Numbered from the stretch's first letter, positions 1 to 8,445 are shown. The stretch: DNA of 64,000 nucleotides from Deefgea salmonis (GCF_020531905.1 NZ_JAJAWG010000005.1:124001-188000), one strand, 5' to 3'. Notes: generated by a model not told the origin, from the sequence alone. Program-made: numbers and translations.

Positions 1-67
1 TGCTGGCTTTTTGGTGGCGCGCGCGACCGATTTTTCGCCAAGCGGCAGCAATAGGGACAAATCATTG

Positions 68-1078
68 ATGAGTTTGGTTTCTTTTCTTTTGCCTTGTTTT
101 AATTCCGAGGCGTATCTGCAGCAAACCCTTGATTCAATTGCCGCTCAAACTCATACCCAATGGGAATGTATTGCGATTGATGATGGCTCAACAGATGGCA
201 CTTGGGCTTTATTGCAGCAAGCTGCGGCCAATGATTCGCGTTTTAAGGTGATCAGCCGCGAAAATCGCGGTTTGATTGCCACGCTCAATGAAGCGATTGC
301 TTTGGCGCAAGGGCAATGGCTGGCACGCATCGACGCCGATGATATTTGCTGGCCACAGCGATTGGCAATGCAGTTGGCGCGCTTGGCAGAAACCGGCGCC
401 GATGTTTGCGGCACTTGGGTGCGCTTTATTGGCGATCGCTCGGGAGAATGGCAAACGCAAAGTACCGATGCCAGCATTAAAACTGGCTTACTGTTTAATT
501 CTACCCTCGCCCATCCCACGGTGATGATGCGCGCCAGTTTAGTCAAAGGCGCCGGTTACGACGCCAGTGCGATTCACGCCGAAGACTATGCGCTATGGTG
601 CCGTTTGGCTTTGCAAGGCGCGCTGTTTACTGGCGTGCCTGCCGTGCTGCTCGATTATCGCTGTCACGCCGGACAGATTACGCAGGCCAAAAAACAGCAA
701 CTTCGCGCCACCGCGCAGAAAATTCGTCTCGATTACGCCAGGCAAGCGCTACCTTTGCCCTTGCAAGCCGTAGCGACCGAATGGGCTGAGCTGCTAGAAC
801 CGGCTCGCGTGTTGACGGTGAGCGAATGCCGCAGCGTGTTTGCGATGTTATTGCAAATCGCGCAGTTCTCTGCAGCGAGCCAACCGGCGCTGGCCGAGGC
901 TTGGTTAGATGCATTGCAGCGCACGCAAGGCGTGAGTCTGGGTATGTGCTTTGACGCTTTTTCTATCAAGGCTAAGCTACCCATACCCCAGTCAGAAGCG
1001 AAAAAATGGCATAAACAAATATTTCGTATGCTGATCAGTGATCGTGTGTGGCAAATCATCAAACGAGTGCAAGCATGA
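68..1078 (+). CDS. Glycosyltransferase family 2
   Basis: A GT-A fold glycosyltransferase that would transfer a sugar from a nucleotide-sugar donor during surface polysaccharide synthesis. The N-terminal nucleotide-binding stretch IDDGSTDGT lies at about residues 37-45 and the metal-binding DXD motif (IDADD) at about 88-92. The C-terminal part (from about residue 200) is less typical and probably contacts the acceptor. The frame stays open upstream to a TTG at 11, but the family N-terminus (SFLLPCFN) fits the ATG at 68, giving 336 residues. Its stop overlaps the next start as ATGA, so the two are translationally coupled. The donor and acceptor cannot be read from the sequence. Confidence 0.88.
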   Translation: MSLVSFLLPCFNSEAYLQQTLDSIAAQTHTQWECIAIDDGSTDGTWALLQQAAANDSRFKVISRENRGLIATLNEAIALAQGQWLARIDADDICWPQRLAMQLARLAETGADVCGTWVRFIGDRSGEWQTQSTDASIKTGLLFNSTLAHPTVMMRASLVKGAGYDASAIHAEDYALWCRLALQGALFTGVPAVLLDYRCHAGQITQAKKQQLRATAQKIRLDYARQALPLPLQAVATEWAELLEPARVLTVSECRSVFAMLLQIAQFSAASQPALAEAWLDALQRTQGVSLGMCFDAFSIKAKLPIPQSEAKKWHKQIFRMLISDRVWQIIKRVQA

Positions 1079-2172
1079 AAATCGCCATTTTCTTACGTGA
1101 TTTGGGTTTGGGTGGCGTTGAGCGCTGTGCGGTCTTGGTCGGTGAAGCGTTAGCAGCACGCGGTTTCACGGTGACGCTGGTGCTGCTGGGTGGCAATCGC
1201 AATTTATGGACGTCGCGCATTCAGCGGGTGCAAGTCGTTGATCTGGCTAGTGTGTGGCAGCCACTCAAACCATGGACCTGGCTGGCCGGTTGGCGCGCCG
1301 CGCGCCGCGTGGCGCGTGAGCACGATGTGGTGATTGCCGGGACATTTTTACTGCCGCTGTATATGACCTATGCAGCAACGCTGGGTTTAAATAAACGGGT
1401 GATGGCTTGGGTGCATGGGCCGTTTTTTGAGCTTGATCAGTTTGCCAAAATGAACCCCGTGCATCGCGGTGCATGCCAATTTGTGTATCGGCAGCTGGAC
1501 GAATTGGTCTTTGTTTCCAATCACGCCAAAGATTCAATGGCGCGCTGGTTGGGTTGTACAGCGAAACCAAGTTGGCAAGTATTGCCCAATTTTGTCGATG
1601 CCGCGCAAGCACTACCTAGCGCCGTGCCACGCGCTGACCCTGCGCCATTGCGCTTGGTGTTTATTGGCCGGATCGCGACCGAAAAGCAGCCGCACCTGTG
1701 GCTGGATACGCTGGCGGCGCTCAATGCCAAAAACGTCGCCGCGCATCTAACGGTTGTTGGCGATGGCCCGCTGCAGACTTGGCTACTCGCCGTCGCTGCC
1801 GAGCGGCGTTTGAGTGGGCAAATTACCTTGGTTGGACGGCAAGACCATGTCAGCGATTATCTGGCGAACGCCGATGTGTTATTGCTCACGTCGGGCTTTG
1901 AAGGCTGCCCCTTGGTGGTGTTGGAGGCCATGCCGATGGGCGTGTTGTTGGCGAGCACCAATGCCGGTGGGGTGTATGAGCTGTTTGCCGAACGGCGTGA
2001 TGAATTTGTCGTTGGTCAAGCCAGCGGCGAAGCACTGGCCGACTTAATCATTACGCAGCAAACGCACGCAGCCGAGTTAAGTGAATGGCTCAAGCAACGC
2101 GCAAAATGCTATTCGCAGGAGGTGTTAATCGATCGTTGGCAGGCGCTGCTTAGCGAACATCACGACGTTTAA
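1075..2172 (+). CDS. Glycosyltransferase family 4
   Basis: A GT-B fold retaining glycosyltransferase of 365 residues. It begins MKIAIFLRDLGLGGVER, the usual glycine-rich N-terminal loop of GT4 enzymes. The C-terminal domain carries FIGRIATEKQP and the donor-binding E-x7-E region (EGCPLVVLEAMPMG) near residue 275. The start is the ATG at 1075, which overlaps the upstream stop by four bases (ATGA), so it belongs to the same polysaccharide operon. It probably adds one sugar of the repeat unit on the cytoplasmic face of the inner membrane. Substrate unknown. Confidence 0.88.
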   Translation: MKIAIFLRDLGLGGVERCAVLVGEALAARGFTVTLVLLGGNRNLWTSRIQRVQVVDLASVWQPLKPWTWLAGWRAARRVAREHDVVIAGTFLLPLYMTYAATLGLNKRVMAWVHGPFFELDQFAKMNPVHRGACQFVYRQLDELVFVSNHAKDSMARWLGCTAKPSWQVLPNFVDAAQALPSAVPRADPAPLRLVFIGRIATEKQPHLWLDTLAALNAKNVAAHLTVVGDGPLQTWLLAVAAERRLSGQITLVGRQDHVSDYLANADVLLLTSGFEGCPLVVLEAMPMGVLLASTNAGGVYELFAERRDEFVVGQASGEALADLIITQQTHAAELSEWLKQRAKCYSQEVLIDRWQALLSEHHDV

Positions 2173-2292
2173 GCGGCTTTGCTGACCGTTCATACAGAAT
2201 GGGTTGGCATTTGCGACATCTTGTTACGCCAGAATGCGCGATTTTGCGGGGGAAAACCGTTAAAATAGCGCATTCACCGCCTAAAGCCTGCC

Positions 2293-3099
2293 ATGAACCG
2301 CGCCGCACTCTTGATCCCCCATTTTAATAATCCGCAAGGTTTGGCGGCGTCCTTGGCCTCGGTCGGCGCGGATGAGTGCGTTGACGCGGTGATTGTTGAC
2401 GACGGCAGCACGCGTGCGACCATCGACGAAGCCTTATGCCGCGCCGCGTGGCGCGCCAAAGGTGAGCTGAAATTTTATTATTTGCCGCACAATTGCGGCA
2501 TTGAATACGCACTCAATACGGGGCTAGAAGCGATTTTGGCGGCGGGCTATGAATTTGTTGCGCGGCTCGATTGCGATGACCTGTGTGTATCGGACCGCAT
2601 CGCGCGGCAGATGGCCTTTCTAGACCAATACCCCGAGGTGTATTTACTCGGCAGCGCGGTGACATTCTTTGATGCCTCGGGCGATCGCTTTACGCTGCAT
2701 CAACCGCAAACGCACGCACAAATTGTGCGGCAGATGCATAAAGACAATGCTTTTACGCATCCGAGCGTGATGTTTCGCACTGCTGGCGTGAAGGAAATCG
2801 GCCTCTATCCCATCGATTGCAAGGCGGCGGAAGATTTTGCGTATTTCTGGGCCTTTGTTGCCCGTTACCCAACCGCCAATTTGCCCGAAGTGCTGACGCG
2901 CTCTGAATACAACGACAGCGGTATTTCGATGAGCCGCCGCCGCCAGCAGCAAGCGATGCGGATCAAAATCCTCGCCCGCTATTTTGATTGGCGGCCGCAA
3001 TCGATGCTCAATATCGCCAAAGCGGCAGCATCGTTTGCTCTACCGTTGTCATTCACCCGAAAAATTAAACGACTGCTTGGAGTTGGCACGTGGAATTAA
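2293..3099 (+). CDS. Glycosyltransferase family 2 (first of a tandem pair)
   Basis: A 268-residue GT2 enzyme. It shows the N-terminal strand LLIPHFNNP, the nucleotide-binding VDDGSTR (about 35-41) and a complete DXD motif in RLDCDD (D93 and D95). It is clearly paralogous to the next gene: both begin with a LIPH[FY]NNP[QD]GL stretch, share the LASxGADE segment, the RLDC motif region and a CxAAEDFAYFWA / PAAEDYALFWA segment. A 120-bp gap precedes it and contains a possible -10 (TAAAAT, 2261-2266) without a convincing -35, so it may have its own promoter. Its end overlaps the next gene's GTG start by 10 bases. Confidence 0.87.
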   Translation: MNRAALLIPHFNNPQGLAASLASVGADECVDAVIVDDGSTRATIDEALCRAAWRAKGELKFYYLPHNCGIEYALNTGLEAILAAGYEFVARLDCDDLCVSDRIARQMAFLDQYPEVYLLGSAVTFFDASGDRFTLHQPQTHAQIVRQMHKDNAFTHPSVMFRTAGVKEIGLYPIDCKAAEDFAYFWAFVARYPTANLPEVLTRSEYNDSGISMSRRRQQQAMRIKILARYFDWRPQSMLNIAKAAASFALPLSFTRKIKRLLGVGTWN

Positions 3100-3926
3100 A
3101 GCATTCGGTTTTATTACTGATCCCCCATTACAACAATCCTGATGGCTTACTGAAATCATTGGCCAGTATTGGCGCGGATGAGCCGTGTGATGTGTTGGTG
3201 GTGGATGATGGCAGCACGCGGGCGCCGATAGAGATGGCGGCCGCGAATGCCGCGTACCACGGTTGCGGTACGTTACGCGTACTCAATTTGGCGCAAAACA
3301 AAGGCATCGAAGGGGCACTGAACGCCGGTTTGCAATGGGCCAAATCGCGTGACTACACATGGATTGCGCGGCTCGATTGCGGCGATGAGAATGTATCGAC
3401 CCGTATCGCTCAGCAAATGGCGTTCCTAGCGCAACACTCCGAGGTGGTGTTACTCGGTGGCGCAGCGAGCTTTGTCGATCAAAATGGCCTTGAACAATTT
3501 GTATTGCGCCATCCCACTGAGCACGCTGAGATTCTCCAGTTTATGAAAAAAAACTCGGCGTATATCCATCCAAGCGTGATCTACAAATTATCAGCGGTCG
3601 ATACGCTAGGGATGTATCCTCTGGACTTTCCGGCGGCGGAAGATTACGCGCTGTTTTGGGCGTTGGCGCGGCAGCACCAAGTGGCTAATTTACCCGATGT
3701 GTTGATCAAATATGAACTCGACCCAAATGGTATTTCGCTGGGCAAGCGCAACACGCAGCTTAAATCTCGGTTGAAATTACAGCGCAAATACTTCGATGGC
3801 AGTGCTGCAGCGATGGCAGGCATGGCCCGCACGCTGGCTTTGTTGGCAATGCCATATGCGTTGGCGTTTAAAATCAAAGCCAAATTCAAACGTAGGAGCG
3901 GGCTTGCCCGCGAAGACCATGCCTGA
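3090..3926 (+). CDS. Glycosyltransferase family 2 (second of a tandem pair), C-terminus altered by a REP
   Basis: A 278-residue paralogue of the preceding gene, starting at GTG 3090. The nucleotide-binding VVDDGSTR is intact (about 37-44), but the DXD site reads RLDCGDE, so the third position (G98) is not acidic where the neighbour has D95. That may weaken metal binding. The last eleven or so residues (after KAKFKR) are encoded by the REP at 3892-3914 and by the start of the transposase gene, so the native C-terminus has probably been replaced. The end overlaps the transposase ATG at 3919. It belongs to the polysaccharide cluster; substrate unknown. Confidence 0.85.
   Translation: MELKHSVLLLIPHYNNPDGLLKSLASIGADEPCDVLVVDDGSTRAPIEMAAANAAYHGCGTLRVLNLAQNKGIEGALNAGLQWAKSRDYTWIARLDCGDENVSTRIAQQMAFLAQHSEVVLLGGAASFVDQNGLEQFVLRHPTEHAEILQFMKKNSAYIHPSVIYKLSAVDTLGMYPLDFPAAEDYALFWALARQHQVANLPDVLIKYELDPNGISLGKRNTQLKSRLKLQRKYFDGSAAAMAGMARTLALLAMPYALAFKIKAKFKRRSGLAREDHA
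3892..3914 (+). repeat. REP sequence, left copy flanking RAYT
   Basis: A 23-bp sequence beginning GTAGGAGCGGGCTTGCCCGC, with an internal GCGGGC/GCCCGC hairpin. Its exact reverse complement lies at 4388-4410 on the other side of the transposase gene. From memory it matches the REP consensus common in Pseudomonas genomes. It forms part of the coding sequence of the upstream glycosyltransferase. Confidence 0.9.
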
Positions 3927-4380
3927 AAGGGCGCACGCGGTAAATTTGCGCAAGGGACGCGTTGCTATCGCAGATTGTGCATATGTGATTACTGCGGTAT
4001 GTCATCAAAGACAGGCGCTATTGTCTGGCTTGTATGAGGCTCGTTGTGTGGTCAATGGATTTCGATCTTGTGATGATATGGGTTTGAGTCAAACCTTGGC
4101 GTTTGTGGTGATGCCGGATCATTTTCATTGGTTGTTAATATTAAAGGAAGGTGGTCTCGATTCGTTGTTAAGGCGACTAAAGTCAACAACGGCCATTGAG
4201 CTGAATAAAATGAACCAGCAAACTGGGCGACAAATTTGGCAAAAAGCTTATTACGATCATGCAATTCGTGCTGATGAAGATGTGAAGGCCGTAGCAAGAT
4301 ACATAGTGGCAAATCCTATTCGTGCAGGTTTAGTTAAGAATTTGTCTAATTTCTCATTTTGGGATGTGTGTTGGCTGTAA
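3919..4380 (+). CDS. REP-associated tyrosine transposase (RAYT, Y1/TnpA_REP family)
   Basis: A 153-residue single-strand DNA transposase-like protein of the HUH/Y1 superfamily. The HUH motif is seen as MPDHFHWLL (H68, H70), and candidate catalytic tyrosines are Y111/Y112 in WQKAYYDHAIR. The end YIVANPIRAGLV followed by a W-D-x-x-W pattern is typical of Pseudomonas RAYTs. RAYTs recognise and mobilise or maintain REP sequences rather than carrying themselves as a normal IS. The gene is flanked by perfect inverted REPs (3892-3914 and 4388-4410). I use the ATG at 3919; the frame is open further upstream only because it overlaps the glycosyltransferase. It interrupts an otherwise tight glycosyltransferase operon and looks acquired. 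Confidence 0.9.
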   Translation: MPERAHAVNLRKGRVAIADCAYVITAVCHQRQALLSGLYEARCVVNGFRSCDDMGLSQTLAFVVMPDHFHWLLILKEGGLDSLLRRLKSTTAIELNKMNQQTGRQIWQKAYYDHAIRADEDVKAVARYIVANPIRAGLVKNLSNFSFWDVCWL

Positions 4381-4387
4381 ATGTGCT

Positions 4388-4410
4388 TTCGCGGGCAAGC
4401 CCGCTCCTAC
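4388..4410 (-). repeat. REP sequence, right inverted copy flanking RAYT
   Basis: Exact 23-bp reverse complement of the REP at 3892-3914, starting eight bases after the RAYT stop codon. The two copies bracket the transposase in the inverted arrangement typical of a REPtron. Confidence 0.9.
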
Positions 4411-4433
4411 GAGTATCTGATGGAATTGATTTG

Positions 4434-5573
4434 ATGAGTAAAATTATCCACGTGGTTGAATCATTTGGCGCAGGGACGTTGTCGATGGTGTCGGCCATCG
4501 CCAACGCTCAGTCGCAAGACGGGCATCAAGTGACGGTGATTCATTCGGTGCGCGAGGAAACGCCAGCAGGATGGCGGGATTTATTTGTGCCCGCGGTCAA
4601 TTGTATTCATTTGCCGATGCAGCGAGCGATTCATCCGGTAAACGATTTTCGTACTGGTCGCGCTTTATTTAAATGGATTGCTTCGATTGCGCCGGATGTG
4701 GTGCATTTGCACTCCAGTAAGGCTGGGGCGCTAGGGCGTTTGGTGAGTTTGGCCTGGGCTTTGCGCTCTGATGGGCCGCGTTGGTTTTTTTCGCCGCATG
4801 GTTTGTCATTTTTGCAGCGCGCGGAAGGCCGTTTGAAAAACGGGATCTTCTTAACGATTGAAAAATTACTCGCCGGGGTGCCGGTGACCTTTATTGCCTG
4901 TTCAAAGTCGGAGGGCGAAGCAATTCGCCAGCATTTATCCGGCAATGTGGTGGTGGTAAATAACGCGGTCGATTTAAGCAAAATACCGCCAGCGAACGCG
5001 CTCACTCCCGACTCCCCACTCCCCACTCCCCGCCGTCTACGCATTGGCACGGTGGGCCGAGTTTGTTTGGCGCGTAATCCAGAGTTTTTTGCCGAAGTGG
5101 CGAGCAAAATGGCCAGCAGCGAGCTGGAGTTTGTTTGGGTGGGCGGTGGCGAAGCCAGCGGCGAAGCGGCACTGCGCGCCGCCGGCGTTGCCGTGTCGGG
5201 CTGGTGTGATCGGACTGCGGCTTTGGCGCAATTGGCAACGCTGGATATTTATATTCAAACCAGCCGCTGGGAAGGTTTGCCAGTGGCGGTGATTGAAGCG
5301 ATGGCGGCCGGTTTACCGGTGGTGGCGACCGATGTCGTTGGCAATCGTGATTTAGTTAAAAATGGCGAAAACGGCTATTTGGCGCATACGCCTGACGAGT
5401 TTGTCGCGCATTTACAGGCTTTGAGCGCCGATCCGGCATTACGCCGACAATTGGGGCAGCAAGCGCAGGCTTTTGCGCTGGCGTTTTATTCTTTAACACC
5501 GATGATGGCGAGCTTATATGCCGCGTATGGCTTTGCGCCAACGGCAGATAAGGCGCCCAAAGAGACGCAATGA
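4434..5573 (+). CDS. Glycosyltransferase family 4 with in-frame heptamer repeats (candidate phase-variable gene)
   Basis: A 379-residue GT-B glycosyltransferase. The N-domain begins KIIHVVESFGAGT and contains HLHSSKAGALGR; the C-domain begins IGTVGRVCLARNPEF and carries the donor-binding E-x7-E region (EGLPVAVIEAMAAGLP) near residue 280. The linker between the two domains (residues 191-199, TPDSPLPTP) is encoded by four 7-bp repeats at 5004-5031. Because 28 is not a multiple of three, losing one unit would shift the frame to a stop at 5290-5292 and gaining one would give a stop at 5075-5077, removing the donor-binding domain either way. I use the ATG at 4434, after the right-hand REP. It overlaps the next gene by ATGA. 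Confidence 0.87.
   Translation: MSKIIHVVESFGAGTLSMVSAIANAQSQDGHQVTVIHSVREETPAGWRDLFVPAVNCIHLPMQRAIHPVNDFRTGRALFKWIASIAPDVVHLHSSKAGALGRLVSLAWALRSDGPRWFFSPHGLSFLQRAEGRLKNGIFLTIEKLLAGVPVTFIACSKSEGEAIRQHLSGNVVVVNNAVDLSKIPPANALTPDSPLPTPRRLRIGTVGRVCLARNPEFFAEVASKMASSELEFVWVGGGEASGEAALRAAGVAVSGWCDRTAALAQLATLDIYIQTSRWEGLPVAVIEAMAAGLPVVATDVVGNRDLVKNGENGYLAHTPDEFVAHLQALSADPALRRQLGQQAQAFALAFYSLTPMMASLYAAYGFAPTADKAPKETQ
5004..5031. repeat. Coding heptamer array, 4 units of ACTCCC(C/G)
   Basis: Four consecutive 7-bp units: ACTCCCG then three ACTCCCC. On the minus strand this is GGGGAGT, the same unit found in the intergenic arrays at about 7035, 19087 and 38711. It lies at the domain junction of a GT4 glycosyltransferase. 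Unit number controls the reading frame downstream. Confidence 0.9.
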
Positions 5574-7030
5574 TTCAAGAAAAACATTTACAAGCTGAGC
5601 GCGCCAAACCTTGGTTGGCGCTAGCAGATTTTATGGCCTTGGCGCTGTCATTTGGCGTGGCGATGCTGCTGTTGTGGATTTTTCGCTATGACCGCATTTC
5701 GGCCAGTTTTGGTCTGTGGTGGGCTTGGGAAGGGCAGCAACAAGGTTTGGCTTTTTTAGGCTTGGCCTTTATGACCATTGCCAGCTTTTGGTGGCGTGGG
5801 CATTACAGTTTGCGTTTGCCTTTTTGGGATGAATTGCTCGAAGTATTGCGCGCCTTATTGTTGGCGGCCTTGCTCAATGGCATGTTGGTGTTGCTGGGTA
5901 AATTTACCGTGTCGCGGTTTTTGTGGCCGGTATCTTGGGGCGTAGCGCTGGTGTTGCTGCCGTATTTTCGCAGCTTAATGCGCGATTGCTTATTAAAAAA
6001 ACGAATTTGGCAATTGCCGACGGTGATTATTGGTGCCGGCGCCAATGCGGTTGAGGCGTATCGGGCGATGTATAGCGAGCGTCAGTTGGGCTTTGAAGTG
6101 CAGGCGTTTTTGTCGGTCGATCAAGATGCGCCAGATGAATTACACATTAATGGCGCGCGTTTACCGGTGGTGCGTTTAGAGCGCGAAGCGCTGTTGGCTT
6201 GGCTCAGCAGCAATGGCCGCCCGCATGTGGTGATTGCGGTGAATGAAGACGAATTGCGCCAGCTAGAAACGCAAATCGAGCAACTGTCGCTGCGGTATAA
6301 AGACCTGCATATTATTCCGCCAATTGCCGGTTTGCCTTTATTTGGCGTGGTGCCGCATCATTTTTTCAGTCATGAAGTCTTGCTGCTGCGCGTGCGCAAT
6401 AATCTATTGGTTAAGCCGCTGATTATGTTAAAACGCGCTTTTGATTTGTTTGGCGCGGTGTGTGGCATCTTATTACTCAGCCCTTTATTGCTGTATGTGA
6501 TGTGGCGAATTAAATGCGAAGGCGGGCCAGGGGCGATTTTCTTTGGTCATGTGCGGGTGGGGATGAATGGTGTGCCATTTAAGTGCTGGAAATTCCGCAC
6601 CATGGTGCACAATTCGCAAGAAGTATTGGACCATTTATTAGCGACTGATCCGCAAGCGCGCGCCGAATGGGACACGGATTTCAAGCTTAAAAATGATCCA
6701 CGAATTACTAAAATTGGCGCTTTTTTACGCAAAACCAGCCTCGATGAAATTCCGCAATTGTGGAATGTGATTTGTGGCGAGATGTCGTTGGTTGGCCCGC
6801 GGCCGATTATCGACGCTGAACTTGAGCGCTATGGCGATAAAGTCGATTTTTATCTGGAAGCACGGCCGGGTTTAACTGGCTTGTGGCAGGTTTCTGGCCG
6901 CAACGACACCACTTACGCCGAGCGCGTGGCGCTCGATGCGTGGTATGTCAAAAATTGGAATTTGTGGTACGACATTGCGATTGTCTGCAAAACGATTAAA
7001 ACCGTGGTCAGTGGACGTGGTGCTTATTAA
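5570..7030 (+). CDS. wbaP: WbaP-type undecaprenyl-phosphate sugar-1-phosphate transferase
   Basis: This enzyme starts polysaccharide repeat-unit synthesis by moving a sugar-1-phosphate from a UDP-sugar to undecaprenyl phosphate in the inner membrane. At 486 residues it has the WbaP architecture: four N-terminal membrane segments (about 16-38, 57-75, 88-108, 113-132), a central nucleotide-binding-like domain (PTVIIGAGANAVEAY) and a fifth hydrophobic segment (about 291-313) leading into the catalytic PGT domain. That domain shows KFRTMV, the DEIPQLWNV stretch, MSLVGPRP and PGLTGLWQVSGR. The sugar (galactose, glucose or another) cannot be told from sequence. It is coupled to the upstream glycosyltransferase by ATGA and is the last gene of the cluster in this window. 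Confidence 0.9.
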   Translation: MIQEKHLQAERAKPWLALADFMALALSFGVAMLLLWIFRYDRISASFGLWWAWEGQQQGLAFLGLAFMTIASFWWRGHYSLRLPFWDELLEVLRALLLAALLNGMLVLLGKFTVSRFLWPVSWGVALVLLPYFRSLMRDCLLKKRIWQLPTVIIGAGANAVEAYRAMYSERQLGFEVQAFLSVDQDAPDELHINGARLPVVRLEREALLAWLSSNGRPHVVIAVNEDELRQLETQIEQLSLRYKDLHIIPPIAGLPLFGVVPHHFFSHEVLLLRVRNNLLVKPLIMLKRAFDLFGAVCGILLLSPLLLYVMWRIKCEGGPGAIFFGHVRVGMNGVPFKCWKFRTMVHNSQEVLDHLLATDPQARAEWDTDFKLKNDPRITKIGAFLRKTSLDEIPQLWNVICGEMSLVGPRPIIDAELERYGDKVDFYLEARPGLTGLWQVSGRNDTTYAERVALDAWYVKNWNLWYDIAIVCKTIKTVVSGRGAY

Positions 7031-7034
7031 AAGC

Positions 7035-7107
7035 GGGGAATAGGGAGTAGGGAATGGGGATTAAGGGCGGGTGAGTTGGATGTTTTTGACTTTACTCCCT
7101 ATTCCCC
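7035..7107. repeat. Heptamer-type repeats forming an inverted repeat between wbaP and argA
   Basis: GGGGAATAGGGAGT (7035-7048) is matched exactly by its reverse complement at 7094-7107, leaving a 45-base loop. Both arms consist of degenerate 7-bp units of the NGGGA(G/A)T family. It could act as a weak terminator for the polysaccharide operon, since it is followed by GATTTTAAAA, but the long loop makes that uncertain. Confidence 0.7.
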
Positions 7108-7134
7108 ACTCCCTGATTTTAAAAGGTTGAGTTG

Positions 7135-8445
7135 ATGCAAGATTTTGTTCAGTGGTTCCGTCAAGCTGCGCCGTATATCCACGCCTTTCGTGGTCGCACC
7201 TTTGTGATTGCCTTAGGGGGTGAAGTGGTTCGTGATGGCAAGTTTGCCACGCTCACGCATGACATTAATTTGCTCACTAGCCTTGGGGTACGTTTAATTG
7301 TGGTGCACGGGGCGCGCCCGCAAATTGAGGCGCGACTGGCCGAGCGCGGTTTGGAAGGGCGTTATTTAAACGGTATTCGGGTGACCGATCAGCCATCACT
7401 GGAATGCGTGATTCAAGCGGCAGGCCATGTACGGGTAGAAATCGAATCTTGGCTCTCGATGGGGCTACCTAATTCGCCGATGGCCAACGCCGATATTCGG
7501 GTTTCGGCGGGTAATTTTATTACCGCCCAACCGATGGGTGTGCGTGATGGCGTGGATCTGCAATACACCGGTGAAGTGCGTAAAGTCGATACCACGGCGA
7601 TTAATTACCGTATGGACGATGGCGAGTTGGTGCTGATTTCCACCATCGGCTATTCGCCAACTGGCGAGATTTTTAATCTGACTTTAGAAGACGTGGCGAC
7701 CTCGACGGCGATTGCTTTAAAAGCCGATAAATTGCTGTTTTTATTTGGCCAAGATGGGGTAATGAATGATGCCGGTGAATTACAAACTGAATTGACCGCT
7801 TTGGCGGCCGAACACTTTTTGGCCGAGCACCCGGATGCCAACGATGATGTGTCTTTGTATCTACCGTGTGCGATTCGCTCGGTGCGCAATGGCGTGCAGC
7901 GGGCGCATTTGATTAGCAATAATGTCGACGGCAGTTTGTTGATGGAATTGTTTACCCACGATGGCATTGGCACGATGATTTCGCGTGAGCCACTGGAAAC
8001 CTTGCGCCAAGCCACGATTGACGATATCGGTCGAATGCTGGCGCTGATCGAGCCGCTGGAAGATCAAGGGGTGCTGGTGAAACGCGGCCGTGAATTACTT
8101 GAGCGCGAAGTGCATCGCTATTCGGTGCTCGAGCATGATGGCAAAACCATCGGTATTGTCGCGATTCACCCTTTCCCGAATAGCAAAATGGCCGAGTTGG
8201 CTTGCCTCGTGATTCATCCGGATTATCGTGATGAAGATCGCGGTGCGGATTTATTGCGCCACGTTGAGCAACAAGCCCGCGGCTTGGGTATTGAAAAGCT
8301 ATTTGCTTTAACCACCCGCACCAGCCATTGGTTTGTCGAGCGTGGATTTAAGCAAGCGTCGGTGGAAGATTTGCCGATGGAGAAAAAAGAACTGTACAAC
8401 TATCAACGGCGATCGAAGGTGTTTATTAAGGTGTTGCAGCGTTAA
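7135..8445 (+). CDS. argA: N-acetylglutamate synthase
   Basis: Makes N-acetylglutamate from glutamate and acetyl-CoA, the first step of arginine synthesis. The 436-residue protein has the classic ArgA layout: an N-terminal amino-acid-kinase-like domain (residues about 20-290, with VIALGGEVVRDGK and IVVHGARPQIEARL), which binds arginine as feedback inhibitor in the family, and a C-terminal GNAT acetyltransferase domain (about 295-436, with LACLVIHPDYRDEDRGADLL and FKQASVEDLP). The start is the ATG at 7135 behind AAGG; an in-frame TTG directly precedes it. It is a stand-alone gene after the repeats that close the polysaccharide cluster. Confidence 0.95.
   Translation: MQDFVQWFRQAAPYIHAFRGRTFVIALGGEVVRDGKFATLTHDINLLTSLGVRLIVVHGARPQIEARLAERGLEGRYLNGIRVTDQPSLECVIQAAGHVRVEIESWLSMGLPNSPMANADIRVSAGNFITAQPMGVRDGVDLQYTGEVRKVDTTAINYRMDDGELVLISTIGYSPTGEIFNLTLEDVATSTAIALKADKLLFLFGQDGVMNDAGELQTELTALAAEHFLAEHPDANDDVSLYLPCAIRSVRNGVQRAHLISNNVDGSLLMELFTHDGIGTMISREPLETLRQATIDDIGRMLALIEPLEDQGVLVKRGRELLEREVHRYSVLEHDGKTIGIVAIHPFPNSKMAELACLVIHPDYRDEDRGADLLRHVEQQARGLGIEKLFALTTRTSHWFVERGFKQASVEDLPMEKKELYNYQRRSKVFIKVLQR

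Noticed and set aside
3796-3918. A longer N-terminus for the first RAYT
   Set aside because: This part overlaps the glycosyltransferase and REP; the family N-terminus fits the ATG at 3919.
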